Below are positions 6,765 to 14,015 of a DNA stretch of 33,084 bases, one piece after another; positions within the stretch are counted from its first letter, which is position 1, and each line of letters starts with the position of its first letter. The notes under the pieces were generated by a model. It saw only the letters and a list, made by a program, of their open reading frames with translations, was not told the DNA's origin and did no database searches. A program made the position numbers and the translations under genes. This DNA is from Acidobacteriota bacterium. GTDB lineage: Bacteria > Acidobacteriota > Blastocatellia > Pyrinomonadales > Pyrinomonadaceae. The DNA is taken from contig JAIVJP010000285.1 of assembly GCA_020199975.1 (NCBI GenBank), forward strand, positions 1 through 33,084, in the 5' to 3' direction.

Positions 6765-8501
6765 TTATGGCTGAGCGCGCTGGCGCATCGCCGACATAGC
6801 TAAATCACGAGCCCGCGGCAAGACGTCTATGGCTCGGGCGACTTGCAGGTCGTCGCTGGTTACGAAGACGCGATCAGCTACCACTCGCCCATAGGCGGCA
6901 GTCACGATGTTGAATCGCAGCTGCAACTCGATGAAGGACCGATTTGAGTCCAACAGAGGTGCCGAAGCCATCAGTGACGGATCGTTGGCCACGAACTCTT
7001 TAAAGGCCCTGAAGAGCGGGTCGGTCATCGGAAAATCCGAGGGCTGTAGGTCGTGACTGAAATCGATTGCCTGCTGAACTTTGTAGGCTTCGAAATCACG
7101 GACCCGGCCGTTAACTAACTCCCTGGTAAAAGCAAAGACCGGATTCACCAGACGACGTTGCACCGGGGTGATTGTTCTTGGACTTACACTCTCGTCAGGC
7201 GAAATGCCGCCTCCCCCATAGACCGCCCGACCAGTGTCCGTCTTCGTCTCCGGACCAGCCGGCTTCTCAGGCGCGTCCTGACGATCCAGGCGAATTGAAC
7301 CGCCGTGCGTGTAATAATCGTAGAACCCACCGTTAGAGTAATCCCGCTGAATCAATCGACCCGAAGGAGTAAAGTACTTAGCGGAGGTAAGAGTTAAACC
7401 CGCGCCATATTCCAGGGGAATGATGCTTTGAACCAAACCTTTCCCAAAGCTGGTTTTTCCCACTATCAGTGCCCGATCGTGATCTTGCATTGCGCCGGCC
7501 ACGATCTCCGAAGCCGATGCTGTATTCTCATTAATCAGGATGACTAACGGCGTCAGATCCGGTGAGCTATTTCTGGATTCGTAGGTGTTGTCTCTGAGAC
7601 CGTTTCGTCCCTTTTGCGTCAGTATCAACTGACCGCTGGGCAAAAACACTTCCGCGACGTGGATTGCCTGATCCAGAAACCCGCCCGGGTTGTTTCGCAG
7701 ATCGAGCACCAGCGAGTTCATACCTCTTGACCGAAGGCCTTCAATAGCTTCTTGAAGCTCATCGGTTGTCGTGTAATTAAATCCCCGAGTCATATCAACG
7801 TAGCCGACACCGGGTTTGATCATGTAAGCATCGGGAATGGAGGGTTGAGGTACCGCATCGCGTGTAATCTCGACCGTTTGCACGCGCTTATCGGCAGCAC
7901 GCTCGACAGTAATCTTCACGACCGAACCGCGGGAACCACGAATCTTATCGCGCACGTCGATGGAACGCTTGCCGGCCATCTTGAGGCCATTAACTTCGAG
8001 AATTCGATCGCCAAATCGCAGGCCGGCCCGGTTTGCCGGCGCCTTGTCGAAAGTGGCGGCGATAAAGGTGTCGATATCGTTGCCGATGGTATAGTTTTGA
8101 ATCGATGCGCCGATCCCGAAATATTCAGAGCGCTGATCGGTTTTTAGGTCATCAAACTCTTCCCTATCGTAAAAATTCGAGTGCGGATCCAGCGAGCGCA
8201 GCATCCCGATAATTGATGACTTAAAAACCGAGTTGTAATCGAGCTTCTTCCCCTCGATGTAGTTTTCCCGGATGAGCTCCAGCGCTTCGTCGAAATCTCT
8301 TTCGATCAGTGGAACGGCACTATTAGCATCTACGCGCGTGCCGCGTCTGCCCGGCGCTGGGGCCCCCGTAGGCGGCTTTCCAGTTGCGCGACCCACCGGA
8401 GGCTGCGTTTGCGGCTTCTGTTGCGAAAAAACAAAACCGGGAATTATGAGTGTGAAGAGGGAGAGGGCAATTGCGGCCCGTGAGAGAATCGTTTTCAACA
8501 C
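6765..8501 (-). CDS. S41-family C-terminal processing peptidase with PDZ domain
   Basis: This 578-residue secreted serine protease has a signal peptide (about 1-27) and a Pro-rich linker. An N-terminal helical region with 'LRSLDPHSNFYDREEFDDLK' is followed by a PDZ domain at about 125-205 (FGIGASI, 'APANRAGLRFGDRILEVNG'). The tail-specific protease core carries the catalytic dyad: Ser329 in NENTASASE and Lys354 in TSFGKGLVQS, 25 residues apart as in CtpA. Residues about 395-440 are a Gly- and charge-rich insert, and the C-terminal 130 residues extend beyond the minimal CtpA. Such enzymes trim C-termini of envelope proteins. The start is GTG at 8501 with AGAGG about 5 bases upstream; a TATACT -10 lies in the leader. 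It stands alone with its own terminator. Confidence 0.92.
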   Translation of the reverse strand: MLKTILSRAAIALSLFTLIIPGFVFSQQKPQTQPPVGRATGKPPTGAPAPGRRGTRVDANSAVPLIERDFDEALELIRENYIEGKKLDYNSVFKSSIIGMLRSLDPHSNFYDREEFDDLKTDQRSEYFGIGASIQNYTIGNDIDTFIAATFDKAPANRAGLRFGDRILEVNGLKMAGKRSIDVRDKIRGSRGSVVKITVERAADKRVQTVEITRDAVPQPSIPDAYMIKPGVGYVDMTRGFNYTTTDELQEAIEGLRSRGMNSLVLDLRNNPGGFLDQAIHVAEVFLPSGQLILTQKGRNGLRDNTYESRNSSPDLTPLVILINENTASASEIVAGAMQDHDRALIVGKTSFGKGLVQSIIPLEYGAGLTLTSAKYFTPSGRLIQRDYSNGGFYDYYTHGGSIRLDRQDAPEKPAGPETKTDTGRAVYGGGGISPDESVSPRTITPVQRRLVNPVFAFTRELVNGRVRDFEAYKVQQAIDFSHDLQPSDFPMTDPLFRAFKEFVANDPSLMASAPLLDSNRSFIELQLRFNIVTAAYGRVVADRVFVTSDDLQVARAIDVLPRARDLAMSAMRQRAQP

Positions 8502-8595
8502 TAGTACCTCTGAATCAATGCTAGCTAGTATAATCTACCAAACTTACTCCACCAGTCGGTCTGCATACTAAAGGATGCCATCCAAGTGGGCAAGG

Positions 8596-8627
8596 GTTGT
8601 GCATGCCGCTGTCGTTGTGCATGCCGC
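8596..8627. repeat. Two-copy 14-base direct repeat
   Basis: GTTGTGCATGCCGC occurs at 8596-8609 and again at 8614-8627, a period of 18 bases. Each copy contains GCATGC, a perfect 6-base palindrome. It could be a pair of protein-binding sites between the divergent genes or a fragment of a dispersed repeat. Confidence 0.5.
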
Positions 8628-8741
8628 AGTGGGTTCTTCCAGGGCAGGCTTCCGCCATCGCCCGGGAATAGAAGCGTGCTAAACGGGGTGATGTCCATTC
8701 CCACGAATTTGGAATTATATCTGCCTTTGTATGACCGTACC

Positions 8742-8771
8742 TTGACGGGCCTTCGGATGCGTCCGTAGAAT
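8742..8771 (+). promoter_or_regulatory. Sigma-70-type promoter for the 143-aa protein gene
   Basis: TTGACG (8742-8747) and TAGAAT (8766-8771) are separated by 18 bases, each matching the consensus at five of six positions. Transcription would start near 8778, giving a leader of about 68 bases before the ATG at 8846. Confidence 0.62.
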
Positions 8772-8845
8772 GAACTTACTAACGATAGTTAACGTAAGTA
8801 TCAAATCAAGTCGATCTGCTGGATCATTCTTAAGGAGCTTCAGAT

Positions 8846-9277
8846 ATGAGCAGCCCATACCAGAGAGAAGAGCACAGTGAGTCCGAAAAGGTTGATGATT
8901 TAATGCTTCGCGGAGACGAGCCGCATGGTGATTCCGAGGACCCGGCACGCACTGCTTCATCCGTACGCGACATTGCCTCCCGTATCCCTGAATCGCTGAG
9001 TGCAATCGGGCGCGACATCAGCCGAACGATTGAGCGAGCTATGTCCGCAAAGGACGATTACGTAGTTGCCGTTAAGATCTCCCCCGAAGCCCAGGACAAA
9101 CTCGAGCAATTAGTTCAGGCTGGGGTTTTTCGCAACCGCGCCGAAGCCGCTGGTTTCCTGATCGACGAAGGTATCCGGACCCAAGCTGCACTATTTGGCC
9201 GCGTGGAACAGAAGCTTGCTGAGATTGAACGCCTGCGTGCAGAATTGCGCAGCATGATTAACGAAAAGCCGGCCTAA
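8846..9277 (+). CDS. Small protein with ribbon-helix-helix-like C-terminal domain
   Basis: This 143-residue protein starts at an ATG preceded by AAGGAG with 8-base spacing. Residues 1-45 are acidic and probably disordered. Residues about 46-66 form an amphipathic helix (IASRIPESLSAIGRDISRTI). Residues about 72-113 (VVAVKISPEAQDKLEQLVQ, then NRAEAAGFLIDEGI) resemble a CopG/Arc-type fold: a beta strand with alternating hydrophobic residues and two helices. The last 25 residues form a charged coiled coil (VEQKLAEIERLRAEL). A role as DNA-binding regulator is an inference from the fold; no toxin gene is adjacent, so it is not obviously an antitoxin. A strong promoter suggests ample expression. It precedes the M16 pair by about 100 bases. 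Confidence 0.72.
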   Translation: MSSPYQREEHSESEKVDDLMLRGDEPHGDSEDPARTASSVRDIASRIPESLSAIGRDISRTIERAMSAKDDYVVAVKISPEAQDKLEQLVQAGVFRNRAEAAGFLIDEGIRTQAALFGRVEQKLAEIERLRAELRSMINEKPA

Positions 9278-9379
9278 TCCGGACCTTTACGGGCGCTCCC
9301 CTTAGTTCAATACAGACCTGTTTCCCCACCCAGGGGGAGAGCACGCCCAAATAAAAAATTAGGCGAATCGAGACAAAAC

Positions 9380-10873
9380 GTGGCAGAAACTTTCCAGCTC
9401 CCACCAACAACGATCCAACAATTCACGCTACCAAATGGTCTTCGCGTCATACTGAGCAAGGATCAGTCTGTTCCTGTAGTCTCCGTCGCCGTTTATTACG
9501 ATGTAGGCTCGCGCAACGAGAAAGAGGGCCGTACCGGGTTCGCCCATCTTTTTGAACACATGATGTTTCAAGGATCGGAGAATGTTCCCAAGGCTGCCCA
9601 CTTTCAGCACATCTTTAATGCAGGCGGAACAATGAATGGCACAACGTCCACCGAGCGCACAAACTACTTTGAAACGCTCCCTGCCAATTATCTTCCCCTG
9701 GCGCTGTGGCTCGAGAGCGATCGCATGCGCTCCTTGAAGGTGACACAGGAGAACCTGGACAACCAGCGCAATGCAGTTCAGGAAGAGAAAAGATTACGTT
9801 ACGATAATCAGCCTTACATCAATGCCTTTCTGCGCATCAATGAGCTGATCTTCAAGAATCCGGCCAATGCACATTCGACCATCGGCTCGATGGAGGATCT
9901 GGACGCTGCTACAATCGACGACGTCCGAGAGTTTTTCCGAGTTTTCTACGCCCCAAATAATGCGGTGCTGAGCATTGTCGGTGATTTCGATGAACAAGAA
10001 GCTCGCGCTTTGGTGGAGAAGTACTTCGAGGAGATTCCCAGCCAGCGCGATCCGCCTCCAGTTGATGTGAACGAATCTGGTGAAGTCGCACGAACTCAGG
10101 AAACCTACTACGACAAGCTTGCACCGGCCCCTGCGTTCGTCCTGGGTTGGAAGATTCCCGCTCGCAGGACTCCAGACTACTACGCGCTTACACTTGCTGC
10201 CGAACTGCTTTTCGAAGGAGATAGCTCGAGGCTCTACCAGAAGCTGGTTAAGGGTGATGAGTCGGTAGTTTCAATTCAGGGGGGCGTAGATGAGCGGCGC
10301 GGGCCATCGGCCTGGTACATTTTCGCGCTGCCAAAACCTGGCGAAGAGGTAGTCGTCATCCGCCAGGAAATCTTTGATGAGATAAAGCGCCTGGGAACGT
10401 TGGGCCCATCCGAGGCGGAGATGGAAAAGCTGCTAAACTCATTGTGCAATGACGCGGTTCGTGGCAGGCAATCAACGATGTATCGCGCGCAACGCATCGC
10501 TGAGTATGCGCTCTATGACGGTGATCCCCATCTAATCGATTCTGAGCTCGATCAGTATTTACGAATCACTGCTGGGGACATCAAGGGTGCAGTCAGTCGC
10601 TTTCTCGATGTCGAGAATCGAGTGGTGCTCGACATCATTCCTGCCGCACTCGTGGGTGAGGAAGCAGAGATGACCGCGGCCGCATCGCCTCTGCCCTCAG
10701 GAGACGCGAAACAGCCCACGGCGCCCGCACCGCAAATACCTCCTCCACAACCGGCTCCCGGTGCAGCGCCGGGGGCGGCCCTGGGGAAAAACGCCCAGGT
10801 TCCTGTTCCGGCACAGCAACCCGCAGACACCACTGAACAGACCGACATCTGCTCAGGACCCTTGCATCCGTAA
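9380..10873 (+). CDS. M16-family zinc metallopeptidase (catalytic subunit)
   Basis: This 497-residue pitrilysin-type protease carries the inverted zinc motif HLFEH at 56-60 (FAHLFEHMMFQG). The third ligand Glu lies about 76 residues on, in NAVQEEKR. The two M16 halves cover about 15-205 and 210-425, with 'ALTLAAELLFEGDSSRLYQK' marking the second half. The C-terminal 70 residues are a Pro/Ala/Gln-rich linker without a known fold. There is no signal peptide, so it is cytoplasmic or exported by another route. The start is GTG at 9380 with only a weak ribosome site. The second M16 gene starts 2 bases after its stop. The pair resembles two-subunit bacterial peptidases related to the mitochondrial processing peptidase, which degrade peptides or process precursors. 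Confidence 0.9.
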   Translation: MAETFQLPPTTIQQFTLPNGLRVILSKDQSVPVVSVAVYYDVGSRNEKEGRTGFAHLFEHMMFQGSENVPKAAHFQHIFNAGGTMNGTTSTERTNYFETLPANYLPLALWLESDRMRSLKVTQENLDNQRNAVQEEKRLRYDNQPYINAFLRINELIFKNPANAHSTIGSMEDLDAATIDDVREFFRVFYAPNNAVLSIVGDFDEQEARALVEKYFEEIPSQRDPPPVDVNESGEVARTQETYYDKLAPAPAFVLGWKIPARRTPDYYALTLAAELLFEGDSSRLYQKLVKGDESVVSIQGGVDERRGPSAWYIFALPKPGEEVVVIRQEIFDEIKRLGTLGPSEAEMEKLLNSLCNDAVRGRQSTMYRAQRIAEYALYDGDPHLIDSELDQYLRITAGDIKGAVSRFLDVENRVVLDIIPAALVGEEAEMTAAASPLPSGDAKQPTAPAPQIPPPQPAPGAAPGAALGKNAQVPVPAQQPADTTEQTDICSGPLHP

Positions 10874-10875
10874 AA

Positions 10876-12594
10876 ATGACTCCACAGGAATCCTTTCGCC
10901 ACCAGGCGCCCGCGCCCCTGCCTCCCCGACCGATGCACATTCCGCGAGCGTCAGAGACTACGCTGTCGAATGGCCTGACCGTCGTCATAGTTGAGGACTC
11001 CCGGTTGCCGCTGGTCAGTTACCGTCTGGCGTTCCGAGCAGGTGACGCACATGATCCTCCCGAACTGCCCGGGTTGACTGACCTCTTGACGGGACTCTTA
11101 ACGGAGGGCACGGAATCCTTGACGAGCCGGCAAGTTGCCGACGAAGTCGGAAGGATGGGAGCCACGTTGAGTTCCGGAGCAAACTCCGACTACACCACTG
11201 TTGGCGCCTCATCGCTGGCAACTTTTAGTGACAACATCCTCGACCTGATTGCGGATGTAACTTGCAATCCTTCTTTTCCTGAGAACGAGGTCGAACTGAT
11301 CAAGCAAAACACGAAGGAGAGTCTCAGACAGCAGAGAGCCCAGCCATCCTTTCTGGCGACTGAGATGGTCTCGCGGGTAGTTTTTGGCGAACATCCCTAC
11401 TCTGTAATTGCCCCTACCCTGGAATCGCTCCACGCAACCACGCGAGAAAGAATTGTCAAGTTTCACCGGTCAAAGTTCTTGCCTAACAATGCTGTGTTTG
11501 TCATAGCAGGTGACGTTCGATCTGATGTCCTCCTCAAAAGGATCGAGGGTTTGTTAGGGGATTGGCAGCCTGGGGAACTGCCAAGGGATGATTTCCCTGC
11601 CCCTCCCTCCCGTGCGTCTCGCTCGGCGTATCTCGTGGACCGGCCAGGTTCCGCTCAGTCAAATATCGTGATTGCCAATACTGGAATAACGCGCACTAGT
11701 CCGGATTATTTTCCGATGTTGGTCATGCACACGGTTTTGGGAGCTAATGCTTCCTCGCGGCTCTTCATGAACCTGCGCGAGGAGAAGGGTTACACCTACG
11801 GCGCTTATTCAAGTCTCGATGCGCGCCGCACAGCGGGAACTTTTCGCGCCAGCGCGGAGGTTCGAACACCTGTTACCGGCGATTCGCTGAAGGAGTTTTT
11901 CTACGAGTTGGATAGAATTCGCACCGAACCCGTGTCGGAGAAAGAGGTTATAGACGCTAAGTCGTATCTAACCGGAGTCTTTCCTCTTCGCCTGGAAACT
12001 CAGGAAGGTCTGATCGACCAGTTGGTACAGATAAAAATGTTCGGGTTGCCTGACGATTATCTGGAGACTTACCGGCAACAAATTCAGGCGGTGACTATTG
12101 AAGAAATTCAAGCAGTGGCGGCGACGTATGTGAGGCCTGACGAGGCTGCGATTGTCATTGTTGGGGATGGTGCTGAAGTTCTAGAGCAAGTAAAGCCCTA
12201 TACCGACGCGATTGAACTCTACAATACTGCTGGCAAGCGCAAGGAAAAACCTTCTGCGCCCTTAGACCCCACGGGCGAAAGCGATGTGGCACTCATCGTA
12301 GGCGACTGGACGATAGACATTCAAACGCCGTTTGGACAAAATATTCCCGCCACTCTCAAAGTCTGGCAAACAGAAGCCGGACTGGGCGGGAGCATTTCAT
12401 CCGAGATGGGTGATGCGAATATAGTTTCGGCGGCACTCGCCGGCAATTCATTCGCGGCTACATTATCGTTCGAAATGGGCGGTCAGGCGTTGGAAGCTAA
12501 GATTGCTGGTGAAGTTGACGCAACGCAGATGGACGGAAGCCTCAGCCTGCAAGATTCACCTGAGTTGCCATTCACTGGCACCAAAACATCCTAG
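10876..12594 (+). CDS. M16-family peptidase homologue lacking the zinc motif (partner subunit)
   Basis: This 572-residue M16 protein has GLTDLLTGLL at about residue 63-72 in the place of HxxEH, so it cannot bind zinc as the first subunit does. It keeps the glycine-rich and substrate-binding features of the non-catalytic alpha-type subunit, such as 'FMNLREEKGYTYGAYSSLDA' near 300-320. It probably forms a heterodimer with the preceding gene product, with which it is co-transcribed (2-base gap). An unusual extension of about 110 residues follows the M16 fold (about 460-572): 'VGDWTIDIQTPFGQ' and several short beta-strand phrases suggest an added beta-barrel-like domain of unknown function. No signal peptide is seen. 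Confidence 0.88.
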   Translation: MTPQESFRHQAPAPLPPRPMHIPRASETTLSNGLTVVIVEDSRLPLVSYRLAFRAGDAHDPPELPGLTDLLTGLLTEGTESLTSRQVADEVGRMGATLSSGANSDYTTVGASSLATFSDNILDLIADVTCNPSFPENEVELIKQNTKESLRQQRAQPSFLATEMVSRVVFGEHPYSVIAPTLESLHATTRERIVKFHRSKFLPNNAVFVIAGDVRSDVLLKRIEGLLGDWQPGELPRDDFPAPPSRASRSAYLVDRPGSAQSNIVIANTGITRTSPDYFPMLVMHTVLGANASSRLFMNLREEKGYTYGAYSSLDARRTAGTFRASAEVRTPVTGDSLKEFFYELDRIRTEPVSEKEVIDAKSYLTGVFPLRLETQEGLIDQLVQIKMFGLPDDYLETYRQQIQAVTIEEIQAVAATYVRPDEAAIVIVGDGAEVLEQVKPYTDAIELYNTAGKRKEKPSAPLDPTGESDVALIVGDWTIDIQTPFGQNIPATLKVWQTEAGLGGSISSEMGDANIVSAALAGNSFAATLSFEMGGQALEAKIAGEVDATQMDGSLSLQDSPELPFTGTKTS

Positions 12595-12654
12595 CCAACG
12601 GCTGCCGCGCGATCGCAGGCGGGCTTTCACCAACACTTTTTTCGGAGATCAAGA

Positions 12655-12690
12655 CCAAAAAGCCGCCCGGCACATTGCGCATGCCGGGCG
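12655..12690 (-). terminator. Rho-independent terminator downstream of the Ycf48-like gene
   Basis: GCCCGGCA (12665-12672) pairs perfectly with TGCCGGGC (12682-12689) around a 9-base loop. Read on the minus strand, the hairpin is followed by CGG and a run of five T. It lies between convergent genes and fits the end of the minus-strand gene 12828-13814. The bases around it (12690-12790) are GC-rich with short inverted motifs and may be a dispersed repeat. Confidence 0.75.
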
Positions 12691-12827
12691 AAATGACAGG
12701 AGGAACCGAGTGTTAGTCGTTGGATCCGGTCGCTACCGCGGTTCTGTAGTGAGCGGCGACGACGTTGCAGGCGTTAAAGGCGTATCGTTAAGGGGGCTGA
12801 GTTTTGACACTTGTTTAGCTCCTGCAC

Positions 12828-13814
12828 TCACCTTTCATACCGCAGAATCATCCCATCACCGCCCACAGCCCAGCCGATCTTCTTACTAAAGTGGAGTGCA
12901 AACAGGTTCTTCTTAATAGTGGATTCCTGCTGGATCCAGGACACTCCGGCGTCGTCGCTGCGCAGAATTGTGCCGGCACGTCCCACAGCCCACCCTTCAT
13001 CGTCACTCAAAAACTCGACGCTGAGCAACGTGGAACGTATTCCCGCGGTCACCGGCGTCCAGGTGATGCCACCGTCGGTTGTCCTCAAAATAGTGCCCCG
13101 CTCGCCCACAGCCCAGCCTCTCTTATCGTTGCGAAATTCCGTGTGGAAGAGCGTCGCAGTGGTTCCTGACGTCTGCCGGTTCCAGGTGTGGCCACCATCG
13201 ACCGTGTTGATGATCGTTCCCTCAGCCCCTACAATCCAGCCGCGGCGGTCGTTGTCGAAATCAATGTGGATTAACTCCGAACCGGTGGGCGCGCGCTGCC
13301 GTTGCCACGTTTCCCCTTCGTTATTGGTATAAACAAGAATGCTGTCGATTACTCGATCTAGCTTGCTTACTGAACCCACTACCCAGCCCTTCTTCTTGCT
13401 GGAAAAGCGAACGCTGTAGAGTTCTACAGTAGCCCCATCGAACTCGCTCGGAAGAAAACGACGCGACTCGCTCCACCGCGTTCCATTGTCACGAGTTACG
13501 AATATCGTGTTGCCGGCGATCAGAAATCCGTCCTCCTTATCGCGGAAATAGATATCGTTAATTGCGTCAGTAGTTCCCACGCTCTGCTGGACCCACGTGC
13601 GCCCGCCATCATCAGTACGACCAAGAAAACCGTTGTCGCCACCTACCCAGCCTCGTTTGCTATCCAGAAAAAACACCGTATTCAGATCCTCGGTCGCAGA
13701 TGAGATTTTGGTTGCGATCCAACCCTGCTGTGCGAGTGTAGCAAACGCTGTAGCCAGCAGAACGAGGAATGCTAGCGAGCATTGTGTCACGCCATGCTTA
13801 TTTTGAGATGTCAT
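12828..13814 (-). CDS. Secreted Ycf48/BNR-repeat beta-propeller protein
   Basis: The product of about 328 residues has a signal peptide ending near ATLAQQ. It then shows at least six repeats of about 42 residues, each with the pattern GW.VG..G.I..T.DGG..W, for example 'RGWAVGERGTILRTTDGGIT' followed by W. These are Ycf48/sialidase Asp-box-type blades, so the whole protein should form one beta propeller. Ycf48 helps photosystem II assembly in cyanobacteria, but in non-phototrophs these proteins are uncharacterised secreted or surface proteins, and nothing here suggests photosynthesis. The ATG at 13814 is preceded by a GGTGAG-like site; an in-frame GTG at 13820 is an alternative. A strong terminator follows the gene. 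Confidence 0.87.
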   Translation of the reverse strand: MTSQNKHGVTQCSLAFLVLLATAFATLAQQGWIATKISSATEDLNTVFFLDSKRGWVGGDNGFLGRTDDGGRTWVQQSVGTTDAINDIYFRDKEDGFLIAGNTIFVTRDNGTRWSESRRFLPSEFDGATVELYSVRFSSKKKGWVVGSVSKLDRVIDSILVYTNNEGETWQRQRAPTGSELIHIDFDNDRRGWIVGAEGTIINTVDGGHTWNRQTSGTTATLFHTEFRNDKRGWAVGERGTILRTTDGGITWTPVTAGIRSTLLSVEFLSDDEGWAVGRAGTILRSDDAGVSWIQQESTIKKNLFALHFSKKIGWAVGGDGMILRYER

Positions 13815-14015
13815 TCTCACTCACCCAGGTGCAACTAAGAGCCCGCTGCCAGACAGCCGCGCCCGGAACTAGTCAATGCGTCGGAATCCGGTCGGTGGCT
13901 CGATGGTTTGATATTCTGACTTTGTACATTATTTCCGGCTTGCAATACAAATTGGGCCACGCATTCGAGTCTTATGAATGCATGGCAAAGTGGTTGGCCG
14001 TACGGCACGAGCGTT

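Larger units (their letters stand above)
8502..8845. other. Divergent intergenic region, 344 bases
   Basis: This spacer separates the minus-strand protease from the plus-strand small gene. It holds the leader of the protease, a two-copy direct repeat at 8596-8627 and a good plus-strand promoter at 8742-8771. A 60-codon open frame (8586-8768) has a skewed Cys/Arg composition and no ribosome site, so I do not call it a gene. Confidence 0.6.

Noticed and set aside
8586..8768. 60-codon plus-strand frame before the RHH-like gene
   Set aside because: Its composition is Cys/Arg-skewed, it has no ribosome site, and it overlaps the repeat pair and the promoter.
12690..12800. Possible mobile repeat beyond the Ycf48-like gene terminator
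   Set aside because: There are short GC-rich inverted motifs but no defined ends; it cannot be called from a single copy.
12828..13814. Evidence for photosynthesis from a Ycf48-like protein
   Set aside because: These propellers are widespread in non-phototrophs as secreted proteins; no photosystem or pigment genes are present.
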